From the NCBI GenBank assembly GCA_903970295.1, contig CAJCHQ010000083.1, positions 1-21,665 of the forward strand: a DNA stretch of 21,665 nt. The letters are read 5' to 3'. Position numbers and translations under genes: made by a program. This DNA comes from Bryobacterales bacterium. Its GTDB lineage: Bacteria; Cyanobacteriota; Vampirovibrionia; Obscuribacterales; Obscuribacteraceae. This document shows positions 1 to 6,863 of this stretch, in pieces (position 1 is the first letter of the stretch; each line of letters starts with the position of its first letter). Under the pieces are notes generated by a model, which saw only the letters and a list, made by a program, of their open reading frames with translations, searched no databases and had not been told where the DNA came from.

Positions 1-579
1 CAGCGAGTTTATGTTCAGAAGAACGTTTACGATAAATTCGTCCAGGCTTACAAAGATATGGTTGCCGGTCTGAAAGTCGGAGATCCGCTGGATGATGCCA
101 CCGATGTCGGTCCTATGATTGACTCGGGCGCAGTGGCCAAAACTGAACAAATGGTCGAAGAAGCGGTTAAAGGCGGTGCCAAAATTTTGATAGGCAGCAA
201 CGCCCATAACAAAAATCTTCTCGACCCGGTCATTCTTACAGACACCGATCACTCGATGACAGTGGTCAACCAGGAGGTCTTTGGACCGGTCACGGCTGTG
301 ATGAAGTACGACACCATAGATGATGCAATCAAAGCCGTGAACGACACGCGTTATGGCTTGCAAGCGGGTGTTTTCACTAAAAATCTGGAAGTGGCTTTCA
401 AAGCTGCACGCGGCATTGATGTCGGTGGCGTCATGATCAACGATGCGCCAACTTTCAGAGCCGACCACATGCCCTATGGTGGCAGGAAAGAATCGGGCGC
501 GGGTCTGGAGGGAGTGAAATATGCGCTGCACGAAATGACGCAGCCCAAGTTCATCTGTCTCAATTTGCCCCAACCTTGA
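1..579 (+). CDS. Aldehyde dehydrogenase family protein, C-terminal part (5' end outside window)
   Basis: The reading frame is open from base 1, giving 192 residues (first residues QRVYVQKNVYDKF) up to TGA at 577-579. It is the C-terminal part of an NAD(P)-dependent aldehyde dehydrogenase, which oxidises an aldehyde to the acid. The first two residues match the QR that follows the catalytic-cysteine motif (GQxCxxxQR) in this family, so the catalytic Cys should lie only a few codons before the window. The cofactor-binding motif QEVFGPV is present, as is the C-terminal signature with NDAPTFRADHMPYGG and KESG. That signature resembles the lactaldehyde/non-phosphorylating glyceraldehyde-3-phosphate dehydrogenase branch, but the substrate cannot be read from this part. 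The next gene starts 50 bp downstream on the same strand. The family call is firm and the substrate unknown. Confidence 0.93.
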   Translation, partial: QRVYVQKNVYDKFVQAYKDMVAGLKVGDPLDDATDVGPMIDSGAVAKTEQMVEEAVKGGAKILIGSNAHNKNLLDPVILTDTDHSMTVVNQEVFGPVTAVMKYDTIDDAIKAVNDTRYGLQAGVFTKNLEVAFKAARGIDVGGVMINDAPTFRADHMPYGGRKESGAGLEGVKYALHEMTQPKFICLNLPQP

Positions 580-629
580 TTCTAACAGCTCGCACCTCCA
601 ACCACACCTGAAACAGAGAACCGCATATA

Positions 630-1379
630 GTGCCTAAGAAAAACTGGGAATGCATCGATCGCCTGGCTGGTGGGCTGATCGTTTCCTGCCAGGCCAGCAC
701 CGGCGAGCCTCTCTGCGATCCATCCCACATAATGGCCTTGGCACTCTCGGCTTTGGCCGGGGGAGCGATCGGTTTGCGGCTCGAAGGTGCCGACAATATT
801 CTGGCGGTAAGCAAAAATAAATTGATCCCAGATTCAATTCCCCTTGTGGGATTGATTAAGTCGACATTGATACCTGAGCACGAGCGGCTATCGAGAGCCT
901 ACATCACAAGCACGTTCGAAGAAGCGCAATCGATTGCTACTGCCGGTGCAGACATTGTGGCATTGGACGCGACTGGTCGCGAGCGACCGGACGGACATTC
1001 GCTGACAGAAATGATTCGCCGCATTCACGATGAACTGGCAAAACCAGTGTGGGCCGACTGTGCGACATATGCCCAGGGAGTGGCAGCAGCTGAAGCCGGA
1101 GCGGATATCGTTTCGACCACGCTGTTCGGATATACCGCTGAAACTTCGGCAACAACGGAATCTGGACCAGCGCTCGATCTGCTCCAAGACCTGGCTAAAA
1201 ATCTGAGCCTTCCCGTGATCTTGGAAGGAAGGGTATGGCATCCAGAAGAAGTGACAGAGGCCTTCAAGCGCGGTGCCTTTGCGGTCGTAGTCGGCTCGGC
1301 AATCACAAGGCCAACCTTAATTACTGAACGCTTTGTCAAGGCGATTCCTGCCCGGTCCGCCAAGAAGTTACCGGCATAG
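630..1379 (+). CDS. nanE: Putative N-acetylmannosamine-6-phosphate 2-epimerase (NanE)
   Basis: This 249-residue cytoplasmic protein looks like a TIM-barrel NanE, which converts N-acetylmannosamine-6-phosphate to N-acetylglucosamine-6-phosphate in sialic-acid/aminosugar catabolism. Family features seen in order are GGLIVSCQA near the N-terminus, a GAIGLRLEG strand, LVGLIKS, AGADIVALDATGRERP in the middle, GADIVSTTLFGYT, LPVILEGRVW and AVVVGSAITRP near the end. It is a little longer than the usual ~230 residues because of a C-terminal tail (IPARSAKKLPA). The start is GTG at 630, with no other good start between it and the previous gene. The stop is one base before the ATG of the rhomboid gene, so the two are probably cotranscribed. 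No other sialic-acid genes are in view, so a role in peptidoglycan or aminosugar recycling is equally possible. Confidence 0.85.
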   Translation: MPKKNWECIDRLAGGLIVSCQASTGEPLCDPSHIMALALSALAGGAIGLRLEGADNILAVSKNKLIPDSIPLVGLIKSTLIPEHERLSRAYITSTFEEAQSIATAGADIVALDATGRERPDGHSLTEMIRRIHDELAKPVWADCATYAQGVAAAEAGADIVSTTLFGYTAETSATTESGPALDLLQDLAKNLSLPVILEGRVWHPEEVTEAFKRGAFAVVVGSAITRPTLITERFVKAIPARSAKKLPA

Positions 1380-1380
1380 A

Positions 1381-3180
1381 ATGGAAGATCAACTGAAGCT
1401 CTGGCTATCGCCTCCAATTTTCATGGGGCTGGTCTTCATTGCTTTCCGGCTCAGACTTCCGCTCGATTGGTCCTGGTGTTTCATTGTTCAAGCGCTCTTG
1501 ATGATCACAGCCGGGACGATGGGTTTCTTTTTCGAGCCGGCCTGGTTTTTTGCCATAATTGCCTGGGCATTATTTTTTCTTTTCCTGATTGTGCCCAAGA
1601 TCTTGATCAAGCGATGTGAACGCAACGTTGGGGTGTTGAATTATCAAGCCACAGTCAGTGCCACTAAAATGCTGCGCTACATTTATTGGGGCAAAATTGG
1701 CAAATTCTGGCAAGACCTCTACACAGCCAGTGCTTTCTATCTCTCAGGAAAGGTAGAAGCCGGCGACGCACTGATTAGCAAATGGCGAGCCGAAAAGCTA
1801 CCGCGCAGCGTGAGCGAACAACTCGATGCTAATCGCATCGGTACTTTTGTACTTTTAGGCAGATGGCAGGATATCATCGACGAACGCGAATGCAGACGTG
1901 AGACTAAGAACCCTCTGCCACATTCATTCAATGTCCAAGTGGGCCGAGCTTACGCCGAATTGGACGATCTAGAGCGTTCTGCTCAAGCGCTCGAGGCCGC
2001 AAAGTTGCCAGAGTCGAGGCTGACTAACAAAGATGTCGCGATGTCGCTTCTGCCTTTTTTCGCTTTGATTGGCGCTAACGAGCAGGTTGAAACACTGTCC
2101 AAAATACTTGCTGATGAGAAAGATGGACTGCCTGATTATTTATTGGAATACTGGCGGGGCCGTTGTTTGGCTAAGCAAGGCAAAATAGAAGCTGCCGCGC
2201 ACAAATACGAATCAGTCCTTGCTCGAGTTAAAGAGCTTGCCACCACTGGTAGGGCAAATTATGAGGCTTGGAAAAGTCGCCTTGAGAAACAAATTGAAGC
2301 GATGCGATCGCAGCCAGCCAAGTTCGACCCGCCAGGCAATGCGCCTGACGATCACTCTGCCCGGCAGCCCAATCACGACCAGGCAAAGCAAGCCTTGATC
2401 GCTCGAGTTTGGCGTATCTACGAAGAGAGCGGCTATGTGCAGGGCGTGGTTTTGCCGAAGCGAGCGTCTCCAATTGTCAGCGGTCTTGTCGCAGCAATTT
2501 GCCTCTCCTATCTGGCATCGGGCGCCATCGATATCGTCATCAATATCTCGCGAGCGCTTGTACTAAGCCCGCTCACCGAAAGCTTTTCGCACAGTGCGTT
2601 GGTGGCACAAATGCAAAATTGGTCTGCCACTCAGGGCACTTTTGCGCTAGAAACTTTCGCACTCAACCAGGAGGATCTGGTCAACGGACAATACTGGCGA
2701 CTGATCACTTATTTGTTTTTGCACGGCAGCATTTCACACTTACTGTTGAACGTAATGGGCTTGTACTGGTTTGGTCGCATCGCTGTGAATATTTATGGCC
2801 CCTACAAATTTTTGTTGCTTTTCCTCTTTACCGGCGTGGTAGGCGGTTTGACTCAAGTATTTTCCAGTTCCAGCACCGCCATTGGTGCTTCAGGTGGTGT
2901 GCTCGGTATTTTCGGAGCCGACGCGATTGCTATTTTCAAATTAGGCGATGCGCTGCCAGCCAAAATCCGTCGCTACGAATTGACCTGGATGTCAGTAATT
3001 GCGGGCAGTCAATTGATAATCGATCACGTTATTCCTCAGCTGACATCCATTCACATAGCCGGAAACGCACACCTGGGTGGTTTGCTAGCCGGATTGGCGC
3101 TGGGGTTCGTTTTACCGCTGCAAAGACCGACTTATGTACTGTCGCAAACAGATGGAGCAAAGCCCGGCAAGCGCGTCTAA
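1381..3180 (+). CDS. Rhomboid-family intramembrane serine protease with TPR-like N-terminal half
   Basis: This is a 599-residue membrane protein. The N-terminus has two hydrophobic segments (about residues 10-70), then a helical, TPR-like region (about 100-330) with motifs such as GRAYAELDDLERSAQALE and GRCLAKQGKIEAAAHKYE, a polar linker, and a rhomboid core from about 370 to 590. The core carries WRLITYLFLHGSISHLLLN (H448, H453, N457), the nucleophile motif GASG (S504) and the partner histidine in NAHLGG (H564). This is the serine-histidine dyad of rhomboids, which cut transmembrane segments of other proteins inside the membrane. I chose ATG 1381 over an in-frame TTG at 1333 because it begins one base after the nanE stop. 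The attached TPR-like half may recruit substrates or partners; that is inference. Confidence 0.9.
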   Translation: MEDQLKLWLSPPIFMGLVFIAFRLRLPLDWSWCFIVQALLMITAGTMGFFFEPAWFFAIIAWALFFLFLIVPKILIKRCERNVGVLNYQATVSATKMLRYIYWGKIGKFWQDLYTASAFYLSGKVEAGDALISKWRAEKLPRSVSEQLDANRIGTFVLLGRWQDIIDERECRRETKNPLPHSFNVQVGRAYAELDDLERSAQALEAAKLPESRLTNKDVAMSLLPFFALIGANEQVETLSKILADEKDGLPDYLLEYWRGRCLAKQGKIEAAAHKYESVLARVKELATTGRANYEAWKSRLEKQIEAMRSQPAKFDPPGNAPDDHSARQPNHDQAKQALIARVWRIYEESGYVQGVVLPKRASPIVSGLVAAICLSYLASGAIDIVINISRALVLSPLTESFSHSALVAQMQNWSATQGTFALETFALNQEDLVNGQYWRLITYLFLHGSISHLLLNVMGLYWFGRIAVNIYGPYKFLLLFLFTGVVGGLTQVFSSSSTAIGASGGVLGIFGADAIAIFKLGDALPAKIRRYELTWMSVIAGSQLIIDHVIPQLTSIHIAGNAHLGGLLAGLALGFVLPLQRPTYVLSQTDGAKPGKRV

Positions 3181-3252
3181 CCGGCGGTTGATGTACACTA
3201 TTGCGATCGGTCGACCATTTTTCGAGTCATTCTTGCCCCATTTTTCCTGCCT

Positions 3253-4179
3253 ATGGATCGGTTTCACAGACCCAGTAATCGATTGGTTCTCGGTCTCTTG
3301 TTGTTTTTCATTGTCACGGCTTGCGTTTATGTTGGCGCTTATCTCTGTATGTCCAACAACGTAGAAATCGAATCATTGATTGATTACGATTTTCAATATC
3401 GCCAACAGCTGCTCGAAGTCTTATCTGGTCTGAAAGATGCTGAGATAGGGGCTCGTGGGTATGCTCTCACGGGCAAAAGAACTTTTCTTCATCCGTATGA
3501 AGTGGCAATCGATTCTCTACCTCGGCAAATCCGCGAACTTAAAAAGATGGCGATCCCCACGACAGTACAAAAAGAGGATGTTGTCGCTCTCGAAGGAAAA
3601 CTGGGCGCAGAGTTAGTTTTGCTCAAAAAGCTGATTGAGCTTAAAGCGAATGCTGCGTCAGACGATGATCTGGCGAGCACTCTCGAAGAACAAAAGAATG
3701 TGATGGACGATTTGCGTTCTTTGACGACTGAGTTAGACAGCAGCGCTTTCACAGCAATCAAATCCGACTTGCCCAAATCGCGCTGGAACGTACAGGCCAC
3801 GTATGCTCTCTTTCCGTCTCTGGGGGCAATTGGTCTGATTATTTTCATATTCATCATGCTCCAGATTCGACGCGATCTGAGATTGCAAGAAGAATTGAGT
3901 GACACCAATAAAAGGCTGGTTACTGCTCGAGACGCAGCCATCGACGCATCGGTTCTCAAATCTCAATTCGTCGCCAACATCAGCCACGAACTGCGCACGC
4001 CATTAGCCGGAATTCTCGGCATGTCGGAGTTGCTCTCATTGCACAACCTGGATGCTGAAGCACTCGAATTGACTGAGACATTGCTATCGTGTGCTCAGCA
4101 CTTGCTCACCTTAGTCAACGACCTGCTCGACTTCTCCAAATTAGAGGCCGATCGCCTCGTCCCTACGACTCCGCGCTGA
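3253..4179 (+). CDS. CHASE3-HisKA sensor protein lacking the ATPase domain (truncated histidine kinase)
   Basis: The 308 residues comprise TM1 (about 11-32), an extracytoplasmic CHASE3-type sensor (about 36-178, with the family motif DAEIGARGYALTG), TM2 (about 185-205), a short coiled linker, and a HisKA dimerisation/phosphoacceptor domain with SHELRTP (H245) running to LLDFSKLEADRLV. The protein then ends with PTTPR. Ordinary sensor kinases continue with a HATPase_c domain of about 110 residues holding the N, G1 and G2 boxes. None of these is present, and the 67 bp before the next gene encode no remnant in the three forward frames. It therefore cannot autophosphorylate alone. It could be a decayed kinase or a phosphorylatable partner of another kinase. 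ATG 3253 is the only usual start after the rhomboid stop, and no clear Shine-Dalgarno precedes it. Confidence 0.85.
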   Translation: MDRFHRPSNRLVLGLLLFFIVTACVYVGAYLCMSNNVEIESLIDYDFQYRQQLLEVLSGLKDAEIGARGYALTGKRTFLHPYEVAIDSLPRQIRELKKMAIPTTVQKEDVVALEGKLGAELVLLKKLIELKANAASDDDLASTLEEQKNVMDDLRSLTTELDSSAFTAIKSDLPKSRWNVQATYALFPSLGAIGLIIFIFIMLQIRRDLRLQEELSDTNKRLVTARDAAIDASVLKSQFVANISHELRTPLAGILGMSELLSLHNLDAEALELTETLLSCAQHLLTLVNDLLDFSKLEADRLVPTTPR

Positions 4180-4246
4180 ATCAATATGTCAAGTCCGGCT
4201 TGATTTGGTAAAGTAATGACGACTGCCCCTCTCTGAATGAGGCCTC

Positions 4247-4873
4247 ATGCACGATTGTCCCAGATGTAAGGTGCCGCTCCACGGACACGAAGAGTTCTGT
4301 CCTGCCTGTGGCGAAAAGCAAATAGTCAGACCTGAGTATCGCAACATGCAAGTTCCCAAGGCACCGCCTGTGAACATAATGCCTTTTGTGATTGCCTTCG
4401 CTCTAGTGGCAGTGGTGATTGGTGTCGCCGCCTCGCAGACATGGATCGGTCAATTACTCACACATGGCACACCCGCTGTCGATCCGATGGACGCAATTAC
4501 GCCTGCTCAGGCAAGACAAATGATCGAGACCCAGGTCACTTCAGGTTTGACCGCAATCGGTGCGCCGACGAAAATTTCTTATACATTCGGCGGTTCGCCT
4601 GCCGACAAAACAGTTATGCAGCCCCTCGAAATGTTAATCGAGACGACATTGAAGGATCCCAATCAGCGCAAAGCAGTGATCGATCCGATAAAGCAATACA
4701 TGGACAAGGCGCGTATTCCGTCGCTCGTCATGAAGGATTCGAAATCTCGCGCCACATGGACGTACACATGCACCCTGGCGCCTGCCGCTGCCGATGGTGG
4801 CGCCGCTCAACCTGGCGCCGATCCGTCCCAGCAGGCTCCAGCAGACTCTGCCCAGCAACCGGCCTCTCAGTAG
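4247..4873 (+). CDS. Zinc-ribbon single-pass membrane protein of unknown function
   Basis: I do not recognise a family beyond the zinc ribbon. The 208 residues open with a cytoplasmic CPRC-x10-CPAC zinc ribbon (C4, C7, C18, C21), followed by one transmembrane helix (about 44-62). An outside domain of about 100 residues follows (ITPAQARQMIETQVTSGL... to about residue 180), then a low-complexity tail rich in Ala, Pro, Gln and Asp. The topology (zinc ribbon inside, variable domain outside) is common in membrane proteins of unclear function. The start ATG 4247 is preceded by GAGG at 4239-4242, a short 4-nt spacing. It sits between the truncated sensor and the DUF4239 gene on the same strand, 29 bp before the latter, so the two may be cotranscribed. 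Coding status is well supported; the function is unknown. Confidence 0.8.
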   Translation: MHDCPRCKVPLHGHEEFCPACGEKQIVRPEYRNMQVPKAPPVNIMPFVIAFALVAVVIGVAASQTWIGQLLTHGTPAVDPMDAITPAQARQMIETQVTSGLTAIGAPTKISYTFGGSPADKTVMQPLEMLIETTLKDPNQRKAVIDPIKQYMDKARIPSLVMKDSKSRATWTYTCTLAPAAADGGAAQPGADPSQQAPADSAQQPASQ

Positions 4874-4902
4874 ACGCATAAATACTATCCTGGAGATTCG
4901 TT

Positions 4903-5763
4903 TTGAACGCTACTCTCGACACGGTGGTGGTGATGGGTGGTTGCCTGGCTTTCGCCGGCACCGGTCTTTTTATCGTGCGAAAGTTTTTTCACCGGGTGCA
5001 GTTCCAAAAGCATCATGAAGTGGCTGGCTATCTGCTAACTGTTGTTGGCACAATGTACTCAGTCCTACTCGGCTTGATCGTCGTCAACGTGCAAGGCAAA
5101 TTCGATCAGGCACGACAGATGGCCGAGACAGAAGCCAATTCGTGTTCGGATCTCTGGAATTATTGCCGAGGTTTGCCACCTGAAGTGCGTTACACAATTC
5201 GCGTGCCGCTCAAAGAGTATTATCAAACTGTTGCCGACGAAGACTGGGAGGGTACCGCAGCCGGCAGGATCACCGAACAAAGTGTGCCCCAGTACCAGTC
5301 TCTCTGGCGATCGATCGCCGCTTACCAACCCAAGTCTAATCGCGAGTCGGCTTATTATTCAAACATTTTAGAAACGATGAAAAGCTTGGCCGACGCCAGG
5401 CGCTACCGCATGGTGGCGCGGAGACGAATGTTGTCTCCGATCATCTGGTTGGTCCTAGTTGCCGGTTGCGTACTCACTATTCTGTTTTCCTACTTCTTTT
5501 GGGTGGACAGTGCCCGCACCCAGATCGTTTTGACTTTGTTCGTTACTGTCTTTATCGCTCTCAATATGCTCCTGGTCAGGCTTTTCGAGAACCCTTATCG
5601 GCAGGAATTTCTGGTCAAACAGGGCGCATTCGCTCTAAAATCCGAGCTGCTCAATCCCACCGAAGAAGATATTGCTCAGAGTAAAGCTCATCCAATCGTG
5701 ATCAAAGAACCACAGTTTACTCGAGAGTTTGAAAAGCCCGGGTACGATCCAGTGCAAAAGTAG
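4903..5763 (+). CDS. DUF4239-like (bestrophin-like) four-helix membrane protein
   Basis: This 286-residue integral membrane protein has helices at about 5-25, 42-62, 178-198 and 207-227, with a soluble middle region (about 65-175) between the second and third. The pattern matches the DUF4239 'bestrophin-like' family. Recognisable segments are VVGTMYSVLLGLIVVNV, ETEANSCSDLW and, after TM4, NPYRQEF. Some members are suspected ion channels, but none is characterised well enough for me to assign a role. The start is TTG 4903, with TGGAG at 4891-4895 at good spacing and no better ATG nearby. Immediately downstream lies a collapsed second copy whose leader and start region are nearly the same, so the gene was duplicated in tandem. 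Confidence 0.82.
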   Translation: MNATLDTVVVMGGCLAFAGTGLFIVRKFFHRVQFQKHHEVAGYLLTVVGTMYSVLLGLIVVNVQGKFDQARQMAETEANSCSDLWNYCRGLPPEVRYTIRVPLKEYYQTVADEDWEGTAAGRITEQSVPQYQSLWRSIAAYQPKSNRESAYYSNILETMKSLADARRYRMVARRRMLSPIIWLVLVAGCVLTILFSYFFWVDSARTQIVLTLFVTVFIALNMLLVRLFENPYRQEFLVKQGAFALKSELLNPTEEDIAQSKAHPIVIKEPQFTREFEKPGYDPVQK

Positions 5764-6103
5764 GAGAACGGCACTGAACGCTTTCTTCGTAGCGCCATCA
5801 TTATCGCCATTACCCTCATTTTTTGCGGCAGCGGCGTTGTGGTGGTACGCAAGTCTTTCAAGCATGTGGATATTAGTTCTGATCACTGGCGCTGTTTTGA
5901 CGATCCTGTTTTTGTATTTTTTCTGGGTGGAAAGTTTAGTCGCCCAAATCGTACTTATCGCTTTTGTCGGACTATTTTTGTCCCTAAACTTGATCCTGAT
6001 TCGCTTGTTCGATAACCCTTATCGCAACGAATTCGGCATGAGAGAAGGTGCTTTCAGTCTCAACGCCAACGTCTTCGACTGGCCTCATAGCGGCCGAAAC
6101 TAA
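5764..6103 (+). pseudogene. Decayed tandem copy of the DUF4239-like gene (frame switch plus internal deletion)
   Basis: The leader and start region here (GGAGAACGGCACTGAACGCT) closely match those of the intact upstream gene (GGAGATTCGTTTTGAACGCT), with CTG in place of the TTG start. In the frame starting at 5776 the DNA encodes FCGSGVVVVRKSFKHVD, matching residues about 17-33 of the intact copy (FAGTGLFIVRKFFHRVQ). From 5864 the homology moves to another frame: WILVLITGAVLTILFLYFFW and then NPYRNEF, matching residues 182 onward. About 145 codons (TM2 and the soluble middle) are missing, and about one base was lost just after the start. An open frame does run from ATG 5729 or CTG 5774 to TAA 6101-6103, with two plausible membrane helices, so a small membrane protein may still be made. 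Decay is the simpler reading. Confidence 0.75.
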
Positions 6104-6118
6104 GGGGACATACAGCCA

Positions 6119-6862
6119 CTACTTCTTTTTGCCGCCGCCAAAAACGGTCTTGATGAACTTGGCCACCGGATCATAGAACTCGTCGACGACGCGTTCTTTT
6201 AAAGGAATGATAGCGTTATCGGTGATGTGGATGTCTTCCGGGCAAACTTCGGTGCAGCACTTGGTGATGTTGCAATAGCCGATGCCGCCTTCGTCATGAA
6301 GATATTTCGTACGATCGGCAGTATCGAGAGGGTGCATTTCTAAACCGGCAGTGCGGACGAGAAATCTGGGACCCATAAATGCATTTTGGCGATTGTGGTC
6401 GCGCAGAACGTGGCAGACATCCTGACACAAAAAACATTCGATGCATTTGCGGAATTCCTGCACCCGGTCGATGTCCTCTTGATAGACAGTCCAGTCTGTG
6501 TCAGGCGCCGGGCTGAATGGCGTGATCTTTTTATTGACCTCGTAATTCCAGGAGACGTCGGTGACCAAGTCTTTAATCAGCGGGAAAGTCTTGACCGGTT
6601 GCACGGTGATTTCTTCGCCTTCGGTGAAGCGATCCATTCTTGTCTTGCACATGAGGCTCGGTTTACCGTTGACTTCAGCACTGCAAGAGCCGCATTTAGC
6701 GGCTTTACAGTTCCAGCGCACAGCCAGGTTCGGGTCGAAGTTCGCCTGAATGTAATGAATCGCGTCCAGCACGACCATGCCGTCTTCGATCGGCACTTCG
6801 TAGGATTTGTATTCGCCACCGTCTTTGGTGCCACGAAACACTTTTACTGCAGCCTTGCGCAT
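6119..6862 (-). CDS. sdhB: Succinate dehydrogenase iron-sulfur subunit
   Basis: The 247-residue electron-transfer subunit of succinate dehydrogenase/fumarate reductase passes electrons from the flavoprotein to the membrane quinone site. The N-terminal ferredoxin-like domain has the [2Fe-2S] ligands C52, C57, C60 and C72 (WNCKAAKCGSCSAEV...MC). The C-terminal domain has C140, C143, C146 and C150 (CIECFLCQDVC) and C197, C202/C203 and C207 (CNITKCCTEVCP), as expected for the [4Fe-4S] and [3Fe-4S] clusters. Cys150 is followed by His instead of the usual Pro. Length is typical. The ATG lies one base after the sdhA stop (TAATATG), so translation is likely coupled. It is the last gene of sdhCAB and ends 15 bp from the convergent DUF4239 remnant. 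Confidence 0.97.
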   Translation of the reverse strand: MRKAAVKVFRGTKDGGEYKSYEVPIEDGMVVLDAIHYIQANFDPNLAVRWNCKAAKCGSCSAEVNGKPSLMCKTRMDRFTEGEEITVQPVKTFPLIKDLVTDVSWNYEVNKKITPFSPAPDTDWTVYQEDIDRVQEFRKCIECFLCQDVCHVLRDHNRQNAFMGPRFLVRTAGLEMHPLDTADRTKYLHDEGGIGYCNITKCCTEVCPEDIHITDNAIIPLKERVVDEFYDPVAKFIKTVFGGGKKK

Positions 6863-6863
6863 A

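Noticed and set aside
1333..1380. TTG start for the rhomboid at 1333
   Set aside because: It would overlap nanE by 47 bases; ATG 1381 directly after the nanE stop is simpler and leads straight into the first membrane segment.
1025..1417. 130-residue minus-strand open frame opposite nanE
   Set aside because: It is a shadow of a well-supported gene, with biased composition and no motif.
2409..3191. 260-residue open frame on the + strand inside the rhomboid gene
   Set aside because: It lies in another frame of a gene with a complete catalytic core; its translation is Arg/Ser-rich without recognisable motifs.
4180..4246. Remnant of the missing HATPase domain after the truncated sensor
   Set aside because: All three forward frames were read; none shows N, G1 or G2 box motifs, so the domain is absent rather than frameshifted.
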